A DNA stretch of 64,000 nucleotides from MWEH01 sp035409945 (GTDB taxonomy: Bacteria; Bacillota; Clostridia; Christensenellales; DTU072), in the NCBI GenBank assembly GCA_035409945.1, contig DAONQC010000003.1, positions 1 through 64,000 of the forward strand, given 5' to 3'. A program made the translations under genes and the position numbers. The notes under the pieces are model-generated. The model had not been told where the DNA came from. It made no database searches and saw only the letters and a list, made by a program, of their open reading frames with translations. Of the stretch, positions 27,568-36,440 are shown one piece after another. Each line of letters opens with the position of its first letter. The first letter of the stretch is position 1.

Positions 27568-27641
27568 AATAACTTCTCCTATATCATCTACTGTATGGAA
27601 GTGCCCTCCTGTCGCTTTTCAGCGCCTATGCGGTCTATCCT
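27568..27641 (-). other. Structured 5' leader of lysA (possible regulatory RNA)
   Basis: The predicted lysA transcript begins near 27641. The leader carries a GAAA-tetraloop hairpin CGCT-GAAA-AGCG (rna sense) flanked by two GGCAGGA-like purine-rich blocks. It is far too short for a lysine riboswitch and shows no known class consensus that I can recognise. A regulatory role is speculative. Confidence 0.35.
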
Positions 27642-27647
27642 GCCCCT

Positions 27648-27676
27648 ATTATATGGAAGTATCACTTGCTAGTCAA
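27648..27676 (-). promoter_or_regulatory. lysA promoter
   Basis: Minus strand reads TTGACT, 17 bases, TATAAT, an almost perfect sigma-A promoter. The spacer holds ACTTCCATA, which recurs in the leader. Confidence 0.82.
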
Positions 27677-27736
27677 TTCTAATGTCACATTATCACAAAT
27701 TTTAACATTTTTATGCATTCTATTTGCATTTAATTC

Positions 27737-27756
27737 AAAAACCCATGACGGGTTCA
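27737..27756 (-). terminator. Likely terminator of the GH5 gene
   Basis: Minus strand reads AACCC, loop GTCAT, GGGTT, then TTT. The hairpin is short and lies about 90 bases past the GH5 stop at 27844. Confidence 0.55.
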
Positions 27757-27843
27757 ATCTTTACAATTAACAACATGAGAATTAGCAATTTTAACACTTA
27801 AATTATAATTCTTGAGGATGAAGGGACAAGCAACATTTAACTA

Positions 27844-29112
27844 TTATTTACTAAAGAACTCTCTAAACATAGCACTTAATTCTGGATGAATTGTAAATGT
27901 ATTAGATGTTTTAAATTGCGCAATTTTTTGCAACATTTCATCGTAGCTATCCGTAGCGATATCAACTTGTTCTAGATTCGCTGTCGGAGTATACAGCCCC
28001 CAATAACTACCGGGTTCCTTAACTTTATATGTCCAAACTGCCCAACTGATATTTTCTTTTCTATACTCAGTAAGAGCATATTCCCAAGAAGGAATGTGGT
28101 TAAAAAAATTATACTCACCAATGTAGATAGGAATACCAAAATTCGCATTCTCAAGATTTTGCATTTTTTTATCAACAAACTGCATTTGAAAATCTAACTT
28201 TTCCTCTTCTGGTAATGGATATAATGGCCAATTGTATTCGTGAAATGAATACACGATACATCCTTGTCCCGTGAACCATGCAGGTGAGGGTAAATTATCG
28301 GTTTCCCAAACGCTTTCTATGATTAGAATATGCTCATCACCTATTTGTCTAATTGCATTACACAATTCAAAATAAAACAACCATTGCTTCCATCCAGTTT
28401 GTCCCTCTGCTCCTTCTGGTTCATTTAACAAGTCATAACCAGCTACAATAGACCTGTCTTTATATCTATTTGCAACTGTCACCCATAAATTAATTGTTTT
28501 TTCTTTATTGGTAACATTATCGAAAAGATCTGTTCCTGACGTGTCTCCTGAATGATGCTTTCCATTTTGTGAACCGTAAGCGCCATGTAAGTCTAAAATG
28601 ACATATAGATCCTTTTCATCGCACAAATCAATAAACCAGTCAAGTTTCTCGAATTTTGTTATATTCCCCTCCGCATCCTCTAAGTTCATATAAGTAAAGG
28701 GCAATCTAATAGAATTGAAACCAGCATTTTTTATGTTATCAAAATCTTCTTCACCCCACCAACTATCTTCATACGCCCTCATCAATTGACGAGATTTATC
28801 ATATCCGAACCGTGTTTCTAATTTAGCGAGTATTTTCTTTTGGTCTAACTCGCCTAGTTCAGTAGAATCCGTTACTGGGCACATCCACTCCTCTAGAACA
28901 AATAGTCCTCCTGCATTAAGCCCCCTTAGGACTACTTCCTCCCCTTGCATATTAACAATCTTTGTGCCACTGGTAGATAAAAACCTATAATCCTCTTCTG
29001 TGTTGATTTGTTTTTTATCCGTTATAACTAACAAAAACGCTTGTGTTAAAACAACAGTTAAAAACAACGCTAACGCTATAATAACAATTAAAGTCTCTAT
29101 CTTTCTTTTCAT
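27844..29112 (-). CDS. Extracellular glycoside hydrolase family 5 protein (exo-beta-1,3-glucanase-like)
   Basis: About 422 residues. The basic N-terminus and hydrophobic segment (about 5-30) form a signal peptide or membrane anchor. A (beta/alpha)8 barrel follows. VVLRGLNAGGLFVLEEW near the start is typical of the BglC/EXG1-like branch of GH5. The catalytic acid is Glu in LLNEPEG, the nucleophile Glu in YIGEYN, and the HEYNWP stretch fits the conserved His/Tyr. Predicted to hydrolyse beta-glucan outside the cell; the linkage is not determined by sequence. The in-frame TTG at 29124 lacks a ribosome site, so ATG 29112, after GGTAG, is preferred. Monocistronic. Confidence 0.83.
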   Translation of the reverse strand: MKRKIETLIVIIALALFLTVVLTQAFLLVITDKKQINTEEDYRFLSTSGTKIVNMQGEEVVLRGLNAGGLFVLEEWMCPVTDSTELGELDQKKILAKLETRFGYDKSRQLMRAYEDSWWGEEDFDNIKNAGFNSIRLPFTYMNLEDAEGNITKFEKLDWFIDLCDEKDLYVILDLHGAYGSQNGKHHSGDTSGTDLFDNVTNKEKTINLWVTVANRYKDRSIVAGYDLLNEPEGAEGQTGWKQWLFYFELCNAIRQIGDEHILIIESVWETDNLPSPAWFTGQGCIVYSFHEYNWPLYPLPEEEKLDFQMQFVDKKMQNLENANFGIPIYIGEYNFFNHIPSWEYALTEYRKENISWAVWTYKVKEPGSYWGLYTPTANLEQVDIATDSYDEMLQKIAQFKTSNTFTIHPELSAMFREFFSK

Positions 29113-29257
29113 ATTTGCTACCAATTATAAACAGTTACATCAATAAAAAGTCGTAACTCTGAATATATATTTCATCTCGAATATTATCACATAAAATGAT
29201 ACAAAATTCAACATAACCTAATTCTCTCATTTTACCAATATAATCATTAAGATAAGT

Positions 29258-29287
29258 TTGATTATTTAACAACGATAATGATACAAT
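29258..29287 (+). promoter_or_regulatory. pckG promoter
   Basis: TTGATT, 18 bases, TACAAT, with a TG two bases before the -10 box (extended -10). It lies 28 bases before the pckG ATG. Confidence 0.65.
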
Positions 29288-29315
29288 ATCTTAAATAAAA
29301 CAAGGAGGCATTGTC

Positions 29316-31094
29316 ATGACTGAGAATAAAGTTATTTTAGATTTTATCAATCAATACGCAAAATTAATGAACCCAGATAATATCGTTTGGATTGATGGTT
29401 CAGAAGAACAAAAACAGCAGCTAACAGATGAGGCTGCTTCTACAGGAGAAATAATTAAATTAAATGAAAAATTACTTCCCGGTTGTGTTTATCATAGAAC
29501 AGCTGTTAATGATGTAGCAAGAGTTGAACATAGAACTTTTATATGTTCACATACTAAAGAAGGTGCGGGACCCACAAATAACTGGATGGATCCAACTGAA
29601 GCATATAAAATGCTTGATAAAATTGCTGAAAACGCAATGGTAGGTAGAACAATGTACATAATCCCTTATTCAATGGGTAAAGTTGGATCTCCGTTTGCGA
29701 AATACGGTATTGAGCTTACCGATAGCATTTATGTTGTATTAAATATGATGATTATGACACGAGTGGGTACTAATGTTTTAGATGCAATCGGAGTTAATGG
29801 TGAATTTGTTAAAGGCGTGCATAGCAAGGTCAAATTAGATGCAGAGAACAGATATATATGCCACTTCCCTGAAGATAATATGATATATTCACTGAATAGC
29901 GGTTATGGCGGTAATGTTTTACTTGGTAAAAAATGCTTTGCTTTACGTATTGCCTCTTATCAAGCTTGGAAACAAGGATGGTTAGCTGAGCATATGTTAA
30001 TTCTCGGGATTGAAAAACCTAATGGCGAAACCAAATATATTACAGGAGCTTTTCCATCGGCTTGTGGAAAGACTAATTTAGCCATGCTGATACCACCCGA
30101 AACGTACACTAAAAAAGGATACAAAGTAACTACTGTTGGTGATGACATCGCTTGGATAAGACCTGGCAAAGATGGTAGGCTCTATGCAATTAACCCTGAA
30201 AATGGATTTTTCGGTGTTGCTCCTGGAACGAATGTAAAATCAAATCCCAATGCTCTAGCATCAACGAAAAAAGATACAATTTTCACTAATGTCGTATACA
30301 TCCCTGAAACAAGAACTGTATGGTGGGAAGGTCTAGATAAAAATCCTCCAAAAGATGCGGAAGACTGGAAAGGCAATAAATGGTATGGTGGAATGACTGA
30401 TGCTGATGGAAACATTATTAAAGGAGCTAATCCAAATAGTCGTTTTACTTCTCCTGCTATCAATTGCCCCTCATTATCACCTGAATTTGAAAACCCACAA
30501 GGTGTACCCATTTCTGCTATTATATTTGGAGGCAGAAGAGCTAAGGCTGCCCCATTAGTATACGAATCATATAACTGGCAACATGGAGTTTTTGTAGGAT
30601 CTATTATGGCTTCTGAGACAACAGCAGCTGCGACAGGCGCAGTAGGTGTTGTTAGACATGACCCAATGGCCATGCTCCCATTCTGTGGATATAATATGGC
30701 TGATTATTTTGCTCATTGGCTATCTATGGGTAACAAGCTTTCTAATCCTCCGAAAATCTTTAATGTAAACTGGTTTAGACTAGATGACAATGGTAACTTC
30801 ATATGGCCAGGATTTGGAGATAATATGAGAGTTTTAGACTGGATTTTACAAAGATGTGAAGATATTGTCGATGCAGTTGAAACACCCATCGGCTATATGC
30901 CCTATCCAGATGATATTAATCTGGAAGGACTTGATTTCACCAAAGAAAAACTCATCAGCATACTAGATTGTGACAAAGATACATGGAAAGCAGAAGCAAA
31001 AGAAATAGAGAATTTCTATACAAGTAAATTTGGTGATACTCTTCCAAAGGAATTATATGAAGAGCTAGCGGCATTAAAACAAAGGCTTGCCTAG
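29316..31094 (+). CDS. pckG: Phosphoenolpyruvate carboxykinase, GTP-dependent type
   Basis: A 592-residue enzyme interconverting oxaloacetate plus GTP with phosphoenolpyruvate, GDP and CO2. The GTP-type P-loop signature FPSACGKTN (about 246-254) contains the reactive Cys and the nucleotide-binding Lys. Other conserved parts are the EHRTFICSH segment (about 72), the manganese-site region ending DDIAWI, and NPENGFFGVAPGT. The length matches the GTP class rather than the roughly 530-residue ATP class. An AAGGAGG site precedes the ATG. Single-gene unit with its own promoter and terminator. In an anaerobe it may run in the carboxylating direction; that is inference. Confidence 0.95.
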   Translation: MTENKVILDFINQYAKLMNPDNIVWIDGSEEQKQQLTDEAASTGEIIKLNEKLLPGCVYHRTAVNDVARVEHRTFICSHTKEGAGPTNNWMDPTEAYKMLDKIAENAMVGRTMYIIPYSMGKVGSPFAKYGIELTDSIYVVLNMMIMTRVGTNVLDAIGVNGEFVKGVHSKVKLDAENRYICHFPEDNMIYSLNSGYGGNVLLGKKCFALRIASYQAWKQGWLAEHMLILGIEKPNGETKYITGAFPSACGKTNLAMLIPPETYTKKGYKVTTVGDDIAWIRPGKDGRLYAINPENGFFGVAPGTNVKSNPNALASTKKDTIFTNVVYIPETRTVWWEGLDKNPPKDAEDWKGNKWYGGMTDADGNIIKGANPNSRFTSPAINCPSLSPEFENPQGVPISAIIFGGRRAKAAPLVYESYNWQHGVFVGSIMASETTAAATGAVGVVRHDPMAMLPFCGYNMADYFAHWLSMGNKLSNPPKIFNVNWFRLDDNGNFIWPGFGDNMRVLDWILQRCEDIVDAVETPIGYMPYPDDINLEGLDFTKEKLISILDCDKDTWKAEAKEIENFYTSKFGDTLPKELYEELAALKQRLA

Positions 31095-31126
31095 TTGACT
31101 TCTATCTAAAATTAATTCAACGATAT

Positions 31127-31172
31127 AAAAACTGACCTCCGATGTTAAATTATCATAGTGAGGTCAGTTTTT
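31127..31172 (+). terminator. Bidirectional terminator between pckG and the phosphoesterase gene
   Basis: A 12-bp stem AAAACTGACCTC/GAGGTCAGTTTT with T-tracts on both strands lies between convergent genes. It overlaps the stop codon of the minus-strand gene by two bases. Confidence 0.88.
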
Positions 31173-31902
31173 AATTTGAAAAGAACTTGTCAATTATTTT
31201 ACCTACATATGAATTATCAAGTGAAGCTATTTTAGATTTTGTTTTTGTTACATCATAATCTAAAGCATAGTTATTAATAATCACTTCTCCACATTCATCA
31301 ATTTCAACACTCCCGAATTTTGCTATGCCTTGATTTGCATGAGGAGTACCAAGTGGTCCAAAGTTTATATACCATCTAGTCATATGTTCTTTCTTAATAT
31401 TTATAGAATGCTGAAAATGCGTATGTCCATAAAATACATATTGGCTTTTTACGTCTTTGAACAAGCTCTCTATTTGTTCTTGCCTTGGCGGACATACTGC
31501 TAAAGACTCAGTATCGCTTAAATCTTCTTTCCAAGCAAAGTGTTTAAATGTTAATTTTTTTCCATTAATATTCCTAGTCAATGAATATGGTAAACCCTTT
31601 AAAAAACCGTACACTCTAGGATTTGTATTTTCTTTCATAAAATTAATATATTCAATAAATTCTGACGCCAACCCATTTAATACTTTATTTTCATAACAGT
31701 AAATATAGTATTGGTCGTGGTTGCCTTTTACCATATAAAAATTAGGTAAATTTGAAATGATATCAAAACACTCATTGATATCAGCGCCAAAATGACAAAG
31801 ATCTCCTAAACAAATTATTTCATCACAACTTGAAAGTTTATCAAGTGCTATTTCCAAAGCTTCTTTATTGGAGTGTATATCGCTAATAACACCTATTTTC
31901 AT
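31171..31902 (-). CDS. Metallophosphoesterase family protein
   Basis: A 243-residue calcineurin-like phosphoesterase. All metal-site motifs are present: DIH (Asp8, His10), GDLCHFG (about 34), GNHD (about 60-63) and the C-terminal GHTH (about 159). Such enzymes use two metal ions to hydrolyse phosphomono- or diesters, and the substrate cannot be read from the sequence. It is the last gene of a three-gene operon (yitT-like, secB-like, this gene), 9 bases downstream of the secB-like gene. A cytoplasmic location is likely because there is no signal peptide. Confidence 0.85.
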   Translation of the reverse strand: MKIGVISDIHSNKEALEIALDKLSSCDEIICLGDLCHFGADINECFDIISNLPNFYMVKGNHDQYYIYCYENKVLNGLASEFIEYINFMKENTNPRVYGFLKGLPYSLTRNINGKKLTFKHFAWKEDLSDTESLAVCPPRQEQIESLFKDVKSQYVFYGHTHFQHSINIKKEHMTRWYINFGPLGTPHANQGIAKFGSVEIDECGEVIINNYALDYDVTKTKSKIASLDNSYVGKIIDKFFSN

Positions 31903-31911
31903 AATTAATAA

Positions 31912-32346
31912 CTATACTTCTGTATCAAGGGTACGTATTTTTATTTGCCCAGTTTCATTTGAATTCTCTTGACCCATTTCTTTAAAATTTAAAAAGGGTA
32001 AATAATAAGGAGGCATATTAGCTGTTGTTGTTATGTTTGAAACAACTAATCTTACATATGGATATAACACACTGCAAGCGTCTTTACTAATTTCTGGAAT
32101 ATTACTTTGCGTAAAATTACTAATACTAAATTGTCCAACTATGGATACTTCTAAATCAAATGGAGTTAAATTGTTTTCCGTTTGTTTTAGACTAACCGTC
32201 GTTATTAACCTACAACGATTTCCTTTAATTCCAAATTCAAACTTAATATTGGGGTTTAATTGAAATGTATCTTTAGCAGATGCATCATTAGTTGAAAACT
32301 TAATATTCGTTACTCTATAACCTAAAAAACTCAGTGTGTTACTCAT
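31912..32346 (-). CDS. SecB-like chaperone
   Basis: A 144-residue protein with the SecB fold pattern. The clearest match is the C-terminal block (about 86-118: LYPYVRLVVS, then MPPYYLPFLNF), which parallels the conserved (L/F)(F/Y)PYAR...P-x-x-L-x-P-x-N-F signature of SecB. SecB holds preproteins unfolded for secretion or, in solitary versions, guards toxin-antitoxin partners. SecB is typical of Proteobacteria and rare in Bacillota. The start overlaps the yitT-like stop by 8 bases. No toxin gene is adjacent; the neighbour is a phosphoesterase gene. Family assignment is by pattern; client proteins are unknown. Confidence 0.72.
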   Translation of the reverse strand: MSNTLSFLGYRVTNIKFSTNDASAKDTFQLNPNIKFEFGIKGNRCRLITTVSLKQTENNLTPFDLEVSIVGQFSISNFTQSNIPEISKDACSVLYPYVRLVVSNITTTANMPPYYLPFLNFKEMGQENSNETGQIKIRTLDTEV

Positions 32347-33352
32347 TTCCTTTTTTATTCCTCCTTCTTACAGGGATATCGGTAGCAACATCAAAACCGA
32401 ATCCGTTAACTTCTGAAGCTTTATTAATATACATAAAAGCGTTAGGATCAATTCTTTTTACTATCCTTTTCAGTTCAGCAGATTGCCTCTTTTTTACAAC
32501 GCATATTACAACTTTTCTTTCGCCACTTGTAAACACACCTTGCCCCTTTAAAATCGTAGCCCCTCTCTTAAGCTCGCTAATGATTGTTCGCCCTAACTCC
32601 TCAGCATGCTCGGTTATGATATTGAAAACTAAACTTGAATGCAAACCATTAGTTAATACATCAGCAACTTGAGATGTAAGAAACAATGTAACGAAAGAAT
32701 AAAGTATTGGAGTCATTACATTCAAAAACACATCGTTACTTGTTTGATCAGGTTTTGACTGTAATAAACCAATCAATCCGGAAAACACAACCACAACACA
32801 ATCAAAAACAAATATTAACCAATTAACATTAATTCTTGAAGATTTTAAAGAAGTTAGACGAGCTATAATATCAGTCCCACCAGACGAACTATTGGTCATT
32901 AGGTTGACACCAAGTGAAATGCCGCTTAAAACACCGCCTGCTAAACTTGCTAGAATCACAACTCCACTTTCTATTCCAGCTCCTTTAAAAACAGGAAATT
33001 TAATGGCGCTTAAAACACCCATAAAACCTGCGTATACAACAACGCAAAATATTGTTCTCACTACAAATTCTCTATTCAATAGAAAAAATGCTACTATCAG
33101 TAATGGTATATTTAGAACAAAAATCGTAACAGCTGGATTAAAAACAGTTGAGGCTAACCTAGGGTTGCTAATGTTAACTATGTTAAACAAAATAGAAGCG
33201 ATCCCTCCTATCCCTCCGGGAGCAAATGCATTCGGTACAATAAACGAATATGTTGCAAAAGCTCTCATTATACTAACGAAAGTAAACAATAGGTATAACA
33301 AAATAGTATTTACTGTTTTTTTAGTCGATAATTTCATTTTAATTACATCCAT
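32339..33352 (-). CDS. YitT family membrane protein
   Basis: A 337-residue integral membrane protein with an N-terminal DUF161-type region of about five to six membrane segments (about 13-205). The motif NAFAPGGIGGIA is near residue 40, and NSSSGGTDIIARL near 150. A cytoplasmic DUF2179-type C-terminal domain (about 235-320: HSSLVFNIITEHAEELGRTI, then KRQSAELKRIVKRIDPNAFM) completes it. Its transport or sensing function is not established. It is the first gene of the operon with the secB-like and phosphoesterase genes. A second ATG at 33337 is an alternative start. Confidence 0.88.
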   Translation of the reverse strand: MDVIKMKLSTKKTVNTILLYLLFTFVSIMRAFATYSFIVPNAFAPGGIGGIASILFNIVNISNPRLASTVFNPAVTIFVLNIPLLIVAFFLLNREFVVRTIFCVVVYAGFMGVLSAIKFPVFKGAGIESGVVILASLAGGVLSGISLGVNLMTNSSSGGTDIIARLTSLKSSRINVNWLIFVFDCVVVVFSGLIGLLQSKPDQTSNDVFLNVMTPILYSFVTLFLTSQVADVLTNGLHSSLVFNIITEHAEELGRTIISELKRGATILKGQGVFTSGERKVVICVVKKRQSAELKRIVKRIDPNAFMYINKASEVNGFGFDVATDIPVRRRNKKGNE

Positions 33353-33441
33353 TAATTCATATTTTCTCTGCCATTAGATTATATAAACATTACAGCAAAT
33401 AAGCAAGAAAACATAGGAGCGTTTCTTGGGAATAATAAACG

Positions 33442-33474
33442 AAAAACAGCCTGTGCTTCATATTCACAGGCTGT
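33442..33474 (-). terminator. Intrinsic terminator of upp
   Basis: Minus-strand 10-bp perfect stem ACAGCCTGTG/CACAGGCTGT with a 9-base loop, followed by TTTT. It lies 20 bases past the upp stop. Confidence 0.88.
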
Positions 33475-33494
33475 CGTAAAGATCAAAAATACAA

Positions 33495-34136
33495 TTATTT
33501 TGTGCCGAACAATCGGTCTCCAGCATCGCCTAAACCAGGTAAGATATAACCATTTTTATTTAGTTCTCTATCACAAGCTGCTATAAATATTTTTACATCT
33601 GGATGGCTGTTTTTTACCTTATTAATTCCTTCTGGTGCAGCTATTATTGACATGAGTCTAATGTTGTTACATCCTTTCTTTTTTAATAAATCTATAGCTG
33701 CAACTACGGATCCTCCGGTTGCAAGCATTGGGTCTAATAATACACACACTTTCTCTTCTATCCCTGCTGGAAGTTTACAGTAGTACTGATGTGGCTCCAG
33801 CGTTTCCTCGTCTCTATATAACCCAATGTGACCTACATATGCTGTTGGGAATAACATATGTACACCGTTAACCATCCCTAGTCCTGCTCTCAAAATCGGT
33901 ATTATTGCAACAGACTTCTCTTTAACCATTGTTTGTGTACACATTTCCATAGGAGTTTCTATTTCTACATCATATGTTGGTAAATCTTTAAAACACTCAA
34001 ATGTCATTAATGCAGTAATTTCAGATACTAGTTCTCTAAACATCTTTGATGTTGTATTTACATCCCTTAACATTGCAATTTTATGCATTATCAGAGGATG
34101 ACTAAAAATTGTAATATTTTCACCATAATCACTCAT
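33495..34136 (-). CDS. upp: Uracil phosphoribosyltransferase
   Basis: A 213-residue enzyme converting uracil and PRPP to UMP in pyrimidine salvage. The PRPP-binding loop is LLDPMLATGGS (about 125-135), and the uracil-recognition end GDAGDRLFGT closes the protein. Start ATG 34136 is chosen because AAGGAG lies 6 bases upstream. The in-frame ATG 24 bases earlier has no such site and would contain that ribosome site as codons. It lies 109 bases downstream of the uracil permease gene, with no promoter that I can see between them, so the pair is probably one uptake-and-salvage unit. Confidence 0.96.
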   Translation of the reverse strand: MSDYGENITIFSHPLIMHKIAMLRDVNTTSKMFRELVSEITALMTFECFKDLPTYDVEIETPMEMCTQTMVKEKSVAIIPILRAGLGMVNGVHMLFPTAYVGHIGLYRDEETLEPHQYYCKLPAGIEEKVCVLLDPMLATGGSVVAAIDLLKKKGCNNIRLMSIIAAPEGINKVKNSHPDVKIFIAACDRELNKNGYILPGLGDAGDRLFGTK

Positions 34137-34245
34137 ATTTAGCTCCTTCATATCATACAATCCACAGCGTTACACCTAGATTATTTAATCTCCCAAACTA
34201 TTTAAGTATTCGCTTAAATATGTATTAGCAGAGTAACTATCATTG

Positions 34246-35784
34246 TTACTCAACATCATCTTGAGTTTCATCTATTTCAGGCACATCTTTTGCAGCCTCG
34301 ACATTATTTTCTGTCTCAATTGTTTGTTCAACAGAAGTATCTTCTGCACTCTTTTTAGAACCTTTTTTTCTAGATTCAATAAATGATGATATTTTAGCAC
34401 GAAGTTTTTCAACATTCTCTTCAGTTGGATAAATTATATTAAGTAAAATCCCCAACACTGTTGCTATCGCTAGAGGAGAAATCTCGACAGAACCAGCCAT
34501 AATTTTCAATTTAGAACTATCAAAATCTAGATTTAAAGCACCGATTATATCGCCTGCTAAACTTAAAGCTCCTAGTCCTAAACCTGTAGCTAGAATGACT
34601 GAAACAATCATCATATTTCGGGTATCTGTGAAATCCACCTTCGCATCAACTAAAACTCTTAATCCAGACGCTGAAATCATTCCAAACAAAACTATAGATG
34701 CACCGCCTATAACAGCACTAGGTATAGTTGCAAGCAAATCTCCAAACACAGAAAATACTCCAAATATAACTGCTAAAGCACCTGCTAAAAAAACATTTTT
34801 GGGTTCATAATTTTTGGTAATAGCCAGTACAGCCGTGTTTTCGCCATAAGTAGTATTGGGCGGACCGCCTAGTAATCCAGCAATCATTGTCCCAACTCCA
34901 TCACCTAAAACAGTACGGTCCAAACCAGGATCAACCATAAAATCCTGCCCGCAAATATAACTATTAGCCGAAATATCACCCAGATGTTCCATAAATGTAA
35001 CAATTGCAACTGGGACAACTGCTAAAAACCCTGTTAAGAAGCCTGCGCCAGTCATGTTTGCAAAACCTTTATAAAAAGATAGTTCCTTACCTATATTCTG
35101 GAAAATGATTATCCTATCTACACTAAATGCGCCTTTAAAGTTAATTATCCCTATTATGGCACTATATATGTATCCGACAATAAATCCAAGTAAAACCGGT
35201 ATAACCTTTAAAAAACTCTTAGGTTTGGAAAATGCACTAACTAAAAGGATTGTTAAAGCTGTTATAATTGCAGCAGTCCATTCTTTCCAAGTAGCACTTC
35301 CAAGTACTAGATAATTGAAAAGTATATTATTCCAAAACATTTTCGGAGCTAATATCATACCAATAATTATGATAACCGGTCCAATAACTACTGGCGGGAA
35401 AAACTTCTTAACTTTTTCCGCTCCAACTAACTTAATTATTCCAGCAATTGCAACATATACAAGCCCCGCTAGTATAATACAAAGAACAGCAACCGCCATT
35501 TTGTCTTGCCATTCCGTTGAATATTTTACCACAGATGAGCCAACAAGCGAAATAAGGGCAGGTAAAAAGGCAAACGAACTGCCTAAAAATACAGGTACTT
35601 TTCTTTTAGAGATAAAATGAAAAGCAATTGTACCTAAACCAGCCGAAATTAAAGCCATAGGGATACTCATGTTTGTTAATATTGGCACTAATACGGTAGC
35701 ACCTAGCATAGCAAACATGTGTTGAAATGCTATAAATACTTCTTTAGCAGAATATTTATAAAAGTTAAATTTTTTCTTGCTCAT
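34246..35784 (-). CDS. uraA: Uracil/xanthine permease (NCS2 family)
   Basis: About 512 residues with roughly 14 hydrophobic segments of the NCS2 nucleobase:cation symporter fold. Conserved features are AFQHMFAMLGATVLVP near the start, the TFMEHLGDIS segment (about 260) and the NCS2 substrate-site region NTTYGENTAVLA (about 305). A hydrophilic Glu/Asp-rich tail of about 45 residues follows the last membrane segment and is unusual in length. ATG 35784 follows GGAGGAAGG. An upstream in-frame ATG at 35820 lies close to the promoter's start point and is unlikely. Uracil is the likely substrate because upp follows. Confidence 0.9.
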   Translation of the reverse strand: MSKKKFNFYKYSAKEVFIAFQHMFAMLGATVLVPILTNMSIPMALISAGLGTIAFHFISKRKVPVFLGSSFAFLPALISLVGSSVVKYSTEWQDKMAVAVLCIILAGLVYVAIAGIIKLVGAEKVKKFFPPVVIGPVIIIIGMILAPKMFWNNILFNYLVLGSATWKEWTAAIITALTILLVSAFSKPKSFLKVIPVLLGFIVGYIYSAIIGIINFKGAFSVDRIIIFQNIGKELSFYKGFANMTGAGFLTGFLAVVPVAIVTFMEHLGDISANSYICGQDFMVDPGLDRTVLGDGVGTMIAGLLGGPPNTTYGENTAVLAITKNYEPKNVFLAGALAVIFGVFSVFGDLLATIPSAVIGGASIVLFGMISASGLRVLVDAKVDFTDTRNMMIVSVILATGLGLGALSLAGDIIGALNLDFDSSKLKIMAGSVEISPLAIATVLGILLNIIYPTEENVEKLRAKISSFIESRKKGSKKSAEDTSVEQTIETENNVEAAKDVPEIDETQDDVE

Positions 35785-35810
35785 ATCCTTCCTCCAATAT
35801 GATTTTTTAA

Positions 35811-35839
35811 ATTTTAACAAATACGTATACTACTGTCAA
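35811..35839 (-). promoter_or_regulatory. uraA-upp promoter
   Basis: Minus strand reads TTGACA, 17 bases, TAAAAT, with the transcript expected to start near 35804, about 20 bases before the ATG. There is no room for a PyrR-type attenuator leader. Confidence 0.8.
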
Positions 35840-35951
35840 TAAAGATTGGTTTTTTAGTTAATTTTTGAACGAAAGTCTGCATCTGAAATGGAGGGTTATC
35901 ACGCATAAAATTCCAATTATTTAGTCAACTAAACACATTAGGACCTTATCA

Positions 35952-36389
35952 TTATCTTGAAAGAAGAATGGTAACTGGACCGTCATTCACTTGAGGAATA
36001 GTCATATGCGCCCCAAACTGCCCATATTTAACCTTTAATCCTAATTTCTCTAATTCACTCCCCACTCGAATATATAGCTCATTTGCAACCTCTGGTTTTT
36101 CTGCGTTTGTAAAATCTGGTCTATTTCCCTTATTGCAATTTGCAAGCAATGTAAATTGTGAAATTAGTAACACCTCACCACTTACATCTAAAACGCTGTT
36201 GCTCATCTTACCCTCTTCGTTTTCAAATATGCGTAAATTGGCTATCTTCTTGGCAATATATATAACCTCATCGATGGTGTCTCCCCTAGCCACACCTAAA
36301 TATACGCACAAACCATGATTGATATTCGATACCTCTAGACCGTCAACGATAACACTGGCTTTCGTTACTCTTTGTACAACTGCATGCAT
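35952..36389 (-). CDS. dtd: D-aminoacyl-tRNA deacylase
   Basis: A 145-residue enzyme that removes D-amino acids mischarged on tRNA. Signature motifs are SQFTLLA (about 76-82) and the C-terminal Gly-cisPro motif NDGPVTILL (about 135-143); GNRPDFTNA (about 87) is also typical. Full family length, ATG at 36389. It stands between uraA and purC. No terminator was seen between dtd and purC, so it may be read from the purC promoter. Confidence 0.95.
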   Translation of the reverse strand: MHAVVQRVTKASVIVDGLEVSNINHGLCVYLGVARGDTIDEVIYIAKKIANLRIFENEEGKMSNSVLDVSGEVLLISQFTLLANCNKGNRPDFTNAEKPEVANELYIRVGSELEKLGLKVKYGQFGAHMTIPQVNDGPVTILLSR

Positions 36390-36440
36390 ATATCCTCTAC
36401 CTCAAATAAAAATACTTAATGCTTTTTTAAGCTAGCAAAC

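Noticed and set aside
27568..27641. Lysine riboswitch or T-box before lysA
   Set aside because: The leader is only about 74 bases and has neither the lysine-riboswitch core nor a T-box sequence.
30182..30673. A 163-codon minus-strand open frame within pckG
   Set aside because: Antisense shadow of a well-conserved enzyme gene.
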